From Lamellibrachia satsuma (lineage: Eukaryota > Annelida > Polychaeta > Sabellida > Siboglinidae): DNA of 64,000 bases. Position numbers and translations under genes: made by a program. Positions 22,264-32,830 of this stretch are shown piece by piece (the stretch's first letter is position 1; each line of letters begins with the position of its first letter). The notes below the pieces were generated by a model, which saw only the letters and a program-made list of their open reading frames with translations, made no database searches and was not told where the DNA came from. Location of the stretch: NCBI GenBank assembly GCA_033239005.1, contig BSQZ01000001.1:16368500-16432499 (forward strand), in the 5' to 3' direction.

Positions 22264-23170
22264 TTATGTCCTGGCCTTGTAATAAATAATGTATGAATAG
22301 TGTCTTGAGCAGTGCGCCTGGTGACATTTGACATGTGCCCAAGCCATCTCCATCTTCACCTCTTGATCTATGTTGCCAGGGATGTTGCATCTGTTTTGCA
22401 GAGCAGCTCTTTGTTGGTGATGATGTTGAGTCAACATACCCCTAGGATCTTCTGTAGACACCTGTTTTGGAAGGTCTCAAGCTTGTGTGCTAGCTTGGCT
22501 GTCGGTTTCCAGCACTTGGAACCGTAGAGAAGTACAATGAAAATGTTACTGTTGTATAGTCTTTGTTTTGTTTTTAATCTCAGTTGCTAGGATTTCCAGA
22601 TGGACTTCAGCATAGTGAAAGTCTGGCTTACCTTTCTGATTCTAGCCTTGGCATCTTTTGCAGAGGCTCTATCAGTTGTGATTTTGTTTCCCCGGTATAC
22701 AAAGTCCTGAACCTCTTCCAGGGCATCCCTGTTGTTTATGGTAACGAGATTGTCTGTCTTGTAGTTGTTCCTCAGTTTGGTTTTTGCTGTGTTGAGCTTT
22801 AGCCCGATCTGTGGTGCTGTTGTTGTGAGTTTGTCCATCTTTTCTTACATGTCCTTGTGCCTGCTAGATAGCAGTCCGATATCATCTGCATAATCCAAAT
22901 CTTCCAGGATTGTGGTAAGTGTCCTGATGCCCCTGTTTCCAGCTTTGGTTATTTCTGTCATCAGCTAGTCAGTGGCAAGGATGAACAGAAATGGTGAGAG
23001 AATACATCCCTGCTTTACTCCAGATTTGATGCTGAAGCTGTCTGTCAGGTGGCTGTTACAGGCGAATTGGCACTGGATATCTGTGTAGATTATCTTGATT
23101 ACATTTACCATCTTCTGTGGGATCTCGTAGAATCCATAAGGATTCTCTGTGAAGGGTGTCAAAGGCCTGT
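22264..23170 (-). mobile_element. RTE-like LINE fragment (RT and C-terminus)
   Basis: Minus-strand blocks: TPFTENPYGFYEIPQKMVNV and VKQGCILSPFLFILATD (23162-22965), a decayed palm, LTTTAPQIGLKLNTAKTK (22838 on), then LYGSKCWKPTAKLAHKLETF and RRWRWLGHM-like sequence near 22400-22320. Endonuclease is absent, so the copy is 5'-truncated. It is the same broad type as the LINE at 1.5-4.5 kb and closer to the fragment at 55.6-56.6 kb (ENP and SIKSGVKQG/SIKC context). Confidence 0.75.
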
Positions 23171-23605
23171 TTAACAGAATAATACTCCCTATTTATCAAT
23201 ATAATCCATGTAGAGATTTTATTACCAAAAGGCAAAACTGATATTTAAATTATTGGTTCTATGTTACAGAGGGACCAAGGTGTGTTACCAACAGCCAGAG
23301 ATTTTATCTACTGTGTTTGGATCAGCTATGGAACATTCTGGTTGCTATGAACCGAATACTTTTTGACAGTTGGCAACTAGATCCTCCAACAAACAAGTCA
23401 GTATTAGTTATGACAAAAGTGAAATGTGTTTCTAATATCTTTATTTACAAATATCAACAATGGAGATACTGCACAAAATCAAACAAGTAAAGATAATTTG
23501 ATATCAGCATAACATTTTTTATACACATAAAGTTTCATGACTTGCAGATAGCATGATGAAAATATGATACAAGGTTTGGCTCAATCCAGGTCAGCTCATA
23601 TTATT

Positions 23606-23748
23606 ATGGTTTATATCAAATAATGTCTACTCAAATTTACACATTCTCTTAAATTCTCAGAAATTGTATATATATATATGAATTACGATGGTTTGTATCA
23701 AATAATGTATACTCAAATTTACACATTCTCTTAAATTCTCAGAAATTG
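23606..23748 (+). repeat. 81-bp-period tandem duplication
   Basis: The segment beginning ATGGTTTATATCAAATAATG (23606) recurs from 23687 with two substitutions over about 62 bp. A short (AT)n stretch separates the copies. Confidence 0.9.
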
Positions 23749-23820
23749 TTCTTGTAGAATCCTATATTCTTTAGATGTCTGAATTATGACTTTCTTCAAC
23801 CACAACTATTTTGATTACTT

Positions 23821-23860
23821 ACTCAACGTTTCGACTGCTATCGGCAGCCTTCATCAGGAA
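23821..23860 (-). ncRNA. Hammerhead-ribozyme-like core (Penelope-like element remnant)
   Basis: The minus strand reads CTGATGA (23857-23851), one A, then the six-pair stem GGCTGC / GCAGTC closed by CGATA, then GAAAC (23832-23828) and GTTGAG. CTGATGA-stem-GAAA is the conserved core of hammerhead ribozymes. Penelope-like retroelements are known to carry such motifs with a very short stem III; here AC with GT after GTTGAGTAA would form it. The extra A before stem II and a poor stem I argue for decay. No Penelope reverse transcriptase was found nearby. Confidence 0.4.
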
Positions 23861-25769
23861 TTCTGGGACGGCAATCATTCAGGATTAGAAGACAACTTTT
23901 TATTGACCTTCCAAAATTCACTGATTCGTAAACGAGTCCTATTATACATGTGCAAGCATTGGTTATTTTACACACAATTTTCTTGTTACATAAAGACAAA
24001 AATAAAAACTTATGTTTTCATTTGTTTAACTTGTTTTCATACATTTGATCATATGCATATATTTAAGATACAACTTGCTAGATAATTACATAGGTCTATT
24101 CCAGGAAACAATAGCTGTGGGCAGCATTGTAATTATTATTCTATTGGTGATATGGGCTCAGGATAAATATTATAAATACCTATTGTATGGTTGGTATGCA
24201 AACAAATCTGCCATCCACCCATCATTTCCTAGAACAGCCCTAATTTTTATTAATGAATATGAAGGGTATTTCTCCCCTTCTGGATACAAACAATCCCTAA
24301 TCTCACAAAATAGTCTTACAATTTGTGCTATACATGCGTGCCTGATGTGTTTGTACATCCCCACAAATTGTAATTAGAAAAAAACTATCACTATGTGGTT
24401 TATATGGTGATTTGTCTGAGTCAGTGCATGAGGTGGTGCTTCAGTGTCGGTCTGAGTTGCAACGTCCTTAGCCCATGTTCCTGCATAACCATGGTTCAGT
24501 CTGGTGTGCTTGGTGTACTGTACAGCTTCTGTGTTCTTGACAGGGAAGGCTAAAAAGCAGATACTGGATATATAATAGAGAAGTCCCAAAAGTGGATGCC
24601 AAAGCTGCAGTAATAGACATACAGGGAGTGAACGGTACTCCGTATTATATGTATAATGGTCGATTCTCATGAAATGACAGCACATGGTTGATCGAGTGAC
24701 TTGGGTGTACCAGTTCCATCTTTCATCTCGATAAAGTAGACATATCAAATTTTAAAATAAATCAATTGGGACACTTTAACACCTACAATTTTGGCCACTG
24801 CAGCAAGTCAAAGTTGGATGAGATAATCAAAAGTATTCATACAAATGCATGCAGTCTTGCATGATGTAGCACTTCTCTGTTTTCTAATTGATTCTATGCA
24901 GTATATTTGTGTGGTCGGAATGTATGTGCAATACATTAAAGGCATGAGTGACAGTCAAGGTATTTGACCTCACAATATTTGTTTATGTTGTTATCCTTAC
25001 TTGGAACATTTTTACATTGTCTGTTATCCCATGTTACATTGTCTGTTATCCCATGTTCATTAGATTTGATAATGCATCAACTACTACATAATAAAATAAA
25101 AAGCTCTTATTAACTGAATACTCAGCTCATGTTTTAGGGGATATATTGGGCTTTCGACTGATACAGTTACTACATGTTTCTACTGACTGGATGTATATGT
25201 TACCTAACTGGATAAAAGTATGTTGTATGGATACTCACAATCCAACTTGAGTGAAATTACTGTTTATTTAGGGACTGGGCTAGATTGATAGCAACATTTA
25301 CTAGGAACTTCTTGTATGGCTAATCAACATTCAGTTACTCAAATCAGTATAATAAACATAAATCGTCTTAAAACAAGTGTGTATTTTATTTCATCAATTG
25401 ACCGCTCGCTGAGGTGTTGAACAGCTCCTGGTGATGGACCAACAGCGCTCTCATGGTTTTGTACTGACTTGATAGTGAATCTATCACATAGTGGATGGTT
25501 TGGAGGTTGGGCAGGAGGTTGGTGAAGCCATGGCTGCAGTGCCGTGATGAAAGCCTTCCTGGTGGGGATGGTATGCTGTTTCTCCTCTGTGACTCCGACC
25601 ACGCTCAGATGTTGGTAGATGTTGTCCATCTTGGTAGTGTATCACCGTGGGATGGATGGAGATCTATTTGCGATCATGGTGCACAGCACTAATTTTATCT
25701 TGATAGCAGCAGGAGTGATTTTGTGCGTAGTCTATCTGTATGGAATACTCTTTAAAAGGAATTATCCTG

Positions 25770-26414
25770 CTATGCAGCCATCTCCTCTGGTGGATCCAAT
25801 TGGGCCAGCAACTGGTTGCGCTCATCCTGGGTGTGCTTAAGCTTGTGTTTAAGCCTACGCACAATACCTGGCACGGCCACGATCAATCGTTGGTCTGGTG
25901 TGACTGACTGTCTCCAGCGTCTTGGGCTTACTACAACTTTGGTGCGGGGATGAGAGCCTGGTGGTGTAACATTCTTTGTGTCTGGATAGTGTGTTGCTGT
26001 AGCTCCAGCTTCTCTTGTCTCAGTCTGGCTGTTCGAGTGCCTCTTTCCACATCTCCGTGACTTTTTTTTATATTTCTGGAAGGCAGGGGGAAACAAATAC
26101 ATAAATTAGGCACTAAATAAATGATAAAAATTAAATTACATTACACGTTCATTGTTACAGGGAAGTGGCCCAAATATAAAATGAAGGTTGTTTAAAATCA
26201 TCTATGGAAACTTATGTATTTTCAATTATCATGATTAATATGATGGTGATTTTTTATTCTTAATACTAATTTGTAGAATAAAAACATTTGAAATTACACA
26301 TACAGCTTTGTCTCGTTCTTTCCATACTCCGTGTTCATCTGGCGCTTGTTATACCTTTTCGATGTAGATGCACCCTTCCGCTGTTCAGCTGTTAAAACTC
26401 GTTTGTGTGGCATT
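25770..26414 (-). CDS. Unrecognised two-exon gene-like frame inside the candidate 8-kb element
   Basis: Exon 1 starts at the ATG at 26414 and encodes MPHKRVLTAEQRKGASTSKR then YNKRQMNTEYGK, basic and lacking any family match. A donor (GTATGT or GTGTAA) lies near 26304-26298. Exon 2 begins after TTCCAG at 26075. One frame is open to a stop at 25770 (ends DPPEEMAA) and contains basic then coiled-coil-like sequence (VRRLKHKLKHTQDERNQLLA). The alternative frame has VERGTRTARLRQEKLELQQH and stops at 25931. Which frame is real depends on the donor used. An accessory protein of a transposon is one possibility. Confidence 0.3.
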
Positions 26415-27383
26415 CTTTATAAGCCTATGAAGCAAATATGCAATACATATCAGAAAGGCAATAAAGCATAGAAACTGACAAATATTTATTCCCCCCTCCC
26501 TCGGATATTTTATTTTATCTAATTGATCTACCACCACGGTGTTTGACAGAAGTTACCTGAGCACTACTATGATTTTTTATAAATTAAATAAAGATATAGT
26601 AAGTTATATCTGAAATGCTTAAGAACATGAAACCTAAATGCTCAACAACCAAGTACACCATCCAGATCTAAATCTGATCAGAAATACAGGCACAAGGACC
26701 ATTTTAGAGAATTAGCATGTATCCATATAGGGGCATTCAATCAAAAACTGTGAAATTTACATGACCACCTTCAATTTTGATGAAATTGGGTATGTTAGTT
26801 TACATTCATGAGTCATTGTTCCCACCGAAATTTCTGTTCAATATGACCTTCCTTTCCAGAGATAGAGATCATCAAAGTTTGACCCAACTTTGACTACCTA
26901 ACAACCTTCCAGGTGTTATAACTCCTCTCCTAGGTAACCTACAGATGTGATGTTGGTATCTTTTTAAAACTCTGATAAATGTCTATCTGTGTAGACAATA
27001 AAACAAAAATGTCAAAAACATGTTTTTTTTTAATCTTTGACCTGACCTAGGAAAAATCATGTAACCTCAGATTTCATTGATTTTTTATGTTGAAGCATAC
27101 ATATTTGGCAATAATCACTGATAGTTTTATCATGCGCATTGCGATACTTTATTTTAAATGCACCATCATCTCACGTCACTCTAGTGGGATGGTTAAAAAC
27201 TAAATTAGTCACATGATCTTTCAGTATGCAAATGGGGCTGCATTCCTAGAATGTGCTGTGTTTTGTTCTCTGCATATTCTCTGCCCATAAGGTGATTATC
27301 TGTATATGTTGGTATACTTAATATTTGTATAAACAGTATGATGACCTGTAGCTAGCGGAGACATCAAAATAACATTTTATATA

Positions 27384-28179
27384 CCGTAAATTTCCATGTA
27401 TAATACTAATTTTTTTCCTGAAATTTTTACTTAAAAGTCCGGGTGCGTATTATACATGATGATAGGGCTAAAAAAAAATTTCTCCGACTGGATATGGATA
27501 ACGCTACTGGAACACCAGTACTATGACATCAATGAGCGGGAAGCGTACACGAACGGGAGCGTCGCCGAACGGGAATAATGCAGAAATGTGTCGACGGTGT
27601 CGGATTAATACGCTCAAATATGTGTTGCTCACTGAGCGCCAAAGCACCATGATTGGTGATCTTGAATCACGTGAATGACCCGACTAGTCAATGCCACGCC
27701 CACAGGTCAGCCAGTGTGGCTCCATGTTTAAAGTTGTGAATGCAAATAAAGATGATTGTACCATATGTATGTTTCGCAGTTGAAAGTGTGCGTGTAACAT
27801 ATCACAATAGAGCTTGGTATTAATTTAAAATTGAGAGCAGAATGCCGCAAAGTAAGTTCTAATAAGCACAAATTTAATCAGTTCCGCAATGGTCAAGCTA
27901 ACATACAAGTTACGCAGGGCTTACGTGACTGACGAGGCGATATATTGTCGCGTGCAACGAGCCGGCGGCAATGCCGTAACTTGCGTGACATGTTTATGAT
28001 TCTAAGATGGATTCAAGGATCATCACACAAACGAATTTTGTCGCTTCAAGCAAACTATCAGAAGCCGGAAAATCAGGGGTCAATGTCAAAAGTTGGGGTG
28101 CGTATTATACATGGTAATATAGGAATTCTATCAGAATTTAGCAAAAGTCAGGGTGCGTATTATACACGGAAACTTACGG
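27384..28179. mobile_element. Nested 0.8-kb inverted-repeat element, pogo/Tc1-like ends
   Basis: The ends CCGTAAATTTCCATGTATAA (27384) and, in reverse from 28179, CCGTAAGTTTCCGTGTATAA match closely, with flanking TA on both sides (27382-27383, 28180-28181). GGTGCGTATTATACA repeats inside at about 27442, 28098 and 28151, so the terminal sequence is partly duplicated on the right. TA targets and this end type fit the pogo/Tc1-mariner group; no DDE transposase is visible. It separates the upstream half of the host transposon from its coding frame. Confidence 0.8.
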
Positions 28180-28195
28180 TAGCTGGTTTTTTTTT

Positions 28196-28950
28196 ATGGT
28201 AAATCACATGTACATGATACCTCACTGGACTGCCTCCTCCAGAAGTGCAATCAGTGTCCATGTGTTCAGATCTTTCAAGAACTGCTGCTCAATGCTCAAT
28301 GCATTTGACGAAATTGAATACCGAAAGTGTACCACAACAGACAGAGCAACGTTAGAAACCATCCATCAGTCAGTTGATGAATTCATTCAAAGTTTCACTG
28401 AACATCTCCAACATATCATCCTTCATGATTTCATTGAGAAAGTACAAACATCATACTATCAAGACCTGCGAGACAACATGCTGGGTGAAAAGGAGGTACT
28501 TGTTGTGGGTGATTTTGCTGAGAACTTCACTTTTGTAATGCAAGATGAGGTCCAGGCATATCACTGGAACAATGCTCAAGCTACCATCCACCCATCTGTT
28601 TGTTACTGGTTGGAGAACGGAGTGTCAAAGCATGTGTCGTGTTGCTGCATCTGCCTGACACATGACACCATTACAGTCCATCTGTTTCAACAACATCTTC
28701 TGAAGTTCCTTGAGGAGATGTCATCAGTTTTGAAGATGTGACCTGTTACGTATGATGGATGGTGGTGGCTTGGAATGGTCACATCCCTGGATCAGAAAAA
28801 AAGAGGTGGCTATTAACTTTCTCCATCCTCATGGAACAGCCAGATCATTCACTTACCCCGAGTGACCTGATAACCTGGTGGTAGGTATGGGAGACATCCT
28901 AACCACTGCTCACCCTACCACAGCAACTGGAAGAAAATATACCTTGAAGA
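28196..28950 (+). pseudogene. Transposase-like protein remnant of the long-TIR transposon
   Basis: An open frame of 181 codons (28196-28741) contains FIEKVQTSYYQDLRDNMLGE, EVLVVGDFAENFTFVMQDE and QAYHWNNAQATIHPSVCYW. Past the stop, other frames continue with a VYDGWWWLGMV block and NFLHPHGTARSFTYPES (28745-28860). I recall these blocks from a family of uncharacterised repeat-encoded proteins common in invertebrate genomes, where the two parts are separated by a central domain. That domain is missing here, so the copy appears internally deleted. The Asp in VVGDF is a candidate catalytic residue. Function is inferred from the inverted arms. Confidence 0.65.
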
Positions 28951-29280
28951 GCACATGGCACAAGTGTCTAATGCACTGGAGGAATGGCTTCAACAGAAGA
29001 ACAGAGAAACCACACATTCATTATGTGTGTGAAAAGGGATGAGATAATAAATTGTTAATAATCCAGAAAAATTATCAATTTGTGGTCTTGAACAGTGTCA
29101 CTGAAAATGGAATTGCTGTCAAAGTATTGGAATGTGCATGTTCGAATTATAAACAATAATTATTGCCAGGTATCTGTGCTACAATATATAAAAATTTTAT
29201 GAAAATCTGAGGTTACATGACTTGCAAGGTCAAGTCAAAGGTAAAACTTTTTTATGTGTTTTCCACATTATTTAGTATTT

Positions 29281-29330
29281 TATAGCATAAATACAAAAAT
29301 AGACAAGTGTGTCTATTTTTGTATGCTATA
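29281..29330. repeat. Perfect hairpin inside the right arm of the long-TIR transposon
   Basis: ATACAAAAATAGACA (29291-29305), loop AGTG, TGTCTATTTTTGTAT (29310-29324), extended outside by TATAGC and GCTATA. It lies between two copies of the arm motif AATCTGAGGTTACATGA (about 29202 and 29441), so the inner arm is itself a duplicated, folded structure. Confidence 0.9.
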
Positions 29331-30136
29331 AAACACGAAGTTGCATTTAAAATTGTATAACTCCTAAATTATTTAAATGCGCATGATCAAACTTTCAACA
29401 GTTATTGCCAAATAGGTATGCTTCGACATAAAAATCAACAAAATCTGAGGTTACATGATTTTTGCTAGGTCAGGTCAAAGGTCAAAGATTTAAAAAAAAT
29501 TCAAATTTTTTGTGTGTTTAATTGTCTACACAGATAGACATTTATAAGAGCGTTAAAATTACACTAACATCACATATGTAGGTTACCTAAGAGAGAAGTT
29601 AAAGCATCTGGAAGGTAGTGAGGTAGTCAAGGTCGGGCCAACTGATGACCTCTATCTCTGGAAAGGAAGGTCAGATTGAACTGAAATATTTTTGGTAGCA
29701 TGGACTCTGAACATAAACCAACACACCAAGTTTCATCAAAATCGAAGACGGTCATGTAAATTCTTGATTGATTTGATATGGAATGCCCCTACAACAAACA
29801 TTGTTATTGAGTATCCATATGAAAATAATCAATAGAGTACACAATTTCACAGAGAAACTCATATTAGTGTTTCCAAATAGTATGTATGACTTGTTAGTGT
29901 AGTGTGTATGCAATAATACATGATAACTATTAACTTTGGCAAGACAATATTTAGTAATAATTAAAAATAACACGTAATTCTGACTTTGTCTAAGCGAAAT
30001 CCTCTCCCTCTAATTAATAATAAGTAAATATATCCCCTTAACTAAAGACCTAGGTAATTCTCATTAATTTAATACCGCTAGATCTTAAATACAGCCAGTT
30101 TATGGTACACGGTGGCCTAATTTGTATATAACCGAG

Positions 30137-31868
30137 TATCCATCCAACAAACATATCACCATGTATCCATACAACAAACATATCACCACGTATCCATAAA
30201 ACAAACATATCACCACATATCCATACAACAAACATATCGCCACGTATCCATACAACAAACATATCGCCACATATCCATACAACAAACATATCGCCACGTA
30301 TCCATACAACAAACATTGCCACGTATCCATACAACAAACATGTCGCCACGTATCCATGCAACAAACATCGCCACGTATCCATGCAACAAACATATCGCCA
30401 CGTATTCATACAACAAACATCGCAACGTATCCATACAATAAACATATCGCCACGTATCCATGCAACAAACATATTGCCATGTATCCATACAACAAACATC
30501 GCCACGTATCCATACAACAAACATATCGCCACGTATCCCTACAACAAACATCGCCACGTATCCATACAACAAACATATTGCCACGTATCCATGCAACAAA
30601 CATATCGCCATGTATCCATACAACTAACATATCGCCACATATCCATACAACAAACATATCGCCACGTATCCATGCAACAAACATATCGCCACGTATCCAT
30701 ACAACGAACAAATCGCCACATATCCATACAACAAACATATCGCCACGTATCCATACACGTATCCATACAACAAACATCGCGGCGTATCCATACAACAAAC
30801 ATATCGCGACGTATCCATACAACAAACATATCGCCACGTATCCATAAAACAAACATATCGCCACATATCCATACAACACAGCATATCGCCACGTATCCAT
30901 ACAACAAACATCGCCACGTATCCATACAACAAACATCGCCACGTATCCATACAACAAACATGTCGCCACGTATCCATGCAACAAACATATCGCCACGTAT
31001 TCATACAACAAACATCGCAACGTATCCATACAACAAACATCGCCACGTATCCATGCAACAAACATATCGCCACGTATCCATACAACAAACATCGCCACGT
31101 ATCCATACAACAAACATATCGCCACGTATCCCTACAACAAACATATCGCCACGTATCCATACAACAAACATATTGCCACGTATCCATGCAACAAACATAT
31201 CGCCACGTATCCATACAACTAACATATCGCCACATATCCATACAACAAACATATCGCCACGTATCCATGCAACAAACATATCGCCACGTATCCATACAAC
31301 GAACATATCGCCACGTATCCATACAACGAACATATCGCCACATATCCATACAACAAACATATCGCCACGTATCCATACAACAAACATATCGCGACGTATC
31401 CATACAACAAACATATCGCCACGTATCCATACAACAAACATATCGCAACGTATCCATACAACAAACATATCGCAACGTATCCATACAACAAACATATCGT
31501 CACGTATCCATACAACAAGCATATCACCACATATCCATGCAACAAGCATATCGCCACGTATCCATGCAACAAGCATATCGCCATGTATCCATGCAACAAG
31601 CATATCGCCACTTATCCATGCAACAAGCATATCACCACGTATCCATGCAACAAACATATCGCCACGTATCCATGCAACAAACATATCGCCACGTATCCAT
31701 GCAACAAACACATCGCCACGTATCCATGCAACAAACATATCGCCATGTATCCATGCAACAAACATATCGCCACGTATCCATGCAACAAACATATCGCCAC
31801 ATGTCCATGCAACAAACATCGCCACGTGTCCATACAACAAACATATCACCACATATCCATACAACAAC
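30137..31868 (+). repeat. 27-bp satellite array, about 64 monomers
   Basis: The monomer is ATCCATACAACAAACATATC plus GCCACGT (27 bp). A 25-bp variant lacks AT before CGCC. Variant classes include TGCAAC for TACAAC throughout, and AAGCAT for AAACAT clustered at 31520-31630. Blocks are duplicated: the series around 30341-30440 recurs around 30961-31035 (offset 620 then 595 bp), showing higher-order copying. Since 27 is a multiple of three and the monomer lacks stops, long open frames run in every frame on both strands. I treat none as coding. Confidence 0.97.
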
Positions 31869-32723
31869 CATCTTCAAATCGGTATTAACACTGCTGTAAG
31901 TGATGGTAAACCTGCCTTATTCTTGCTCAGGAGAAGCATTGTTATTTCAATACAAGTTTACGTGCGATTAACGCCTTAACACGCAGAATTTACAACCTAA
32001 CATGATTAAACGAGTAATACATGTCAAAATTACATGTTCACAGAAGCGCAAAAGTCGTCAAAAAACAATGAAAACTTACTTCGTAGGAGTTTACTTAAGT
32101 GGCATTCACAGGCGTCCCTAACCACGTGCTGTCTGTGTGGTACAAGTCAACAACACCAGCATGCATGTCGTATGGATACTATTCGTATAGATACGGGAAC
32201 ACTTTTGAGGGGTTGTATTTTGATCGGACCATCATGCCAATTAAAACAGTGATTATCCATCTACCTTGGACCTTATAACATGTCTACTGAATATTGTTTT
32301 CTAATCTAAGTAATTATAAATGGTATTAACATTCTAAGTGCAGTTGTATGGATACACATTGTTTTTACCATTTATTAATGGTTTCATATGTTACCTCCTA
32401 CTGAGTTGTCATCCAACCAATATTTTTTTCCATTGTCAATTATCATTTATATGAACCATGGAGAAAGCCTTAGGTCTAATCAATTGATTTAACTACATTC
32501 ATTCTGCAAGCAATCCAAGCTTTAAAATGCATGTTGTATGGGTATTGTTTAATTTCACATTAGAAAAAACAAATCTGTAAAGTCAGCTTTTGAGTCTGAC
32601 CAAATAACATTTGCACTTAGCTATAGCTAATAATAACCTGCATCAAGACCAGTTGTGACAAATTTACTAGTCTATTATTAAAGGTATTATTCACATTTTA
32701 ACAAATAACATGGAGATGCCATA
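31869..32723. other. Sequence after the satellite, no gene recognised
   Basis: AT-rich. It holds single inverted copies of the monomer motif GTTGTATGG-ATA at about 32343 and (as GGGTATTG) 32531. A short frame (32034-32252) has no recognisable family. Confidence 0.55.
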
Positions 32724-32741
32724 ATTTCATGAGAATCGACC

Positions 32742-32742
<1 letters not shown>

Positions 32743-32772
<30 letters not shown>

Positions 32773-32798
32773 CATACATACATATACATATATCATAT
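32743..32798. repeat. (TA)n / (CATA)n microsatellite
   Basis: Perfect TA run followed by CATACATA repeats, directly outside the right 20-bp inverted end. Confidence 0.95.
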
Positions 32799-32830
32799 AG
32801 TTATTATTATATAGATTAAACAGTAACTAT

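Larger units (their letters stand above)
26730..29789. mobile_element. 3.06-kb DNA transposon with roughly 430-bp inverted arms and TA target
   Basis: The left arm begins GGGGCATTCAATCAAAAACT (26730), and the right arm read in reverse begins GGGGCATTCCATATCAAATC (29789). Similarity between arms continues with indels for over 400 bp (TTACATGACC, GATGAAA, AGATAGACATTTAT, ATGTAACCTCAGATTT). TA flanks both ends (26728-26729 and 29790-29791). Joining the flanks rebuilds ATCCATACAACAAACATT, a monomer of the nearby satellite, which proves the boundaries. Inside is a transposase-like remnant (28196-28950) and a nested pogo-like element. Superfamily not assigned. Confidence 0.9.
24656..32743. mobile_element. 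Candidate 8-kb transposon bounded by a 20-bp perfect inverted pair
   Basis: ATGGTCGATTCTCATGAAAT at 24656-24675 is matched exactly in inverse at 32724-32743. Both outer flanks are short TA-rich runs, so a target duplication cannot be read. Inside lie a minus-strand gene-like frame (26414-25770), single copies of the motif TATCCATACAAC or its complement (25219, 26719 split by an insertion, 32343, 32531), and the 27-bp satellite made of that motif. Chance occurrence of a 20-bp inverted pair is improbable. However, two separate elements of one family, each showing one end, would look the same. Confidence 0.35.

Noticed and set aside
22001..22390. 129-codon minus-strand frame overlapping the unknown exon
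   Set aside because: Antisense to the frame with splice-like borders and extends into the RTE fragment; no features of its own.
23276..23490. Open frame after a TTACAG acceptor as second exon of the unknown gene at 21965
   Set aside because: All three frames are partly open and none has recognisable features; the join is not supported by anything but the splice-like site.
24374..24748. 124-codon minus-strand frame
   Set aside because: It runs across the 20-bp inverted end at 24656-24675, has no family signature, and lacks exon borders.
30137..31868. CRISPR-like array
   Set aside because: Units are contiguous with no unique spacers, and the context is an animal intron.
30381..31979. Open frame of 532 codons, and others of 286-307 codons on both strands
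   Set aside because: All derive from the stop-free 27-bp satellite, which keeps every frame open. Repeat peptides on both strands cannot all be coding and no non-repeat domain is attached.
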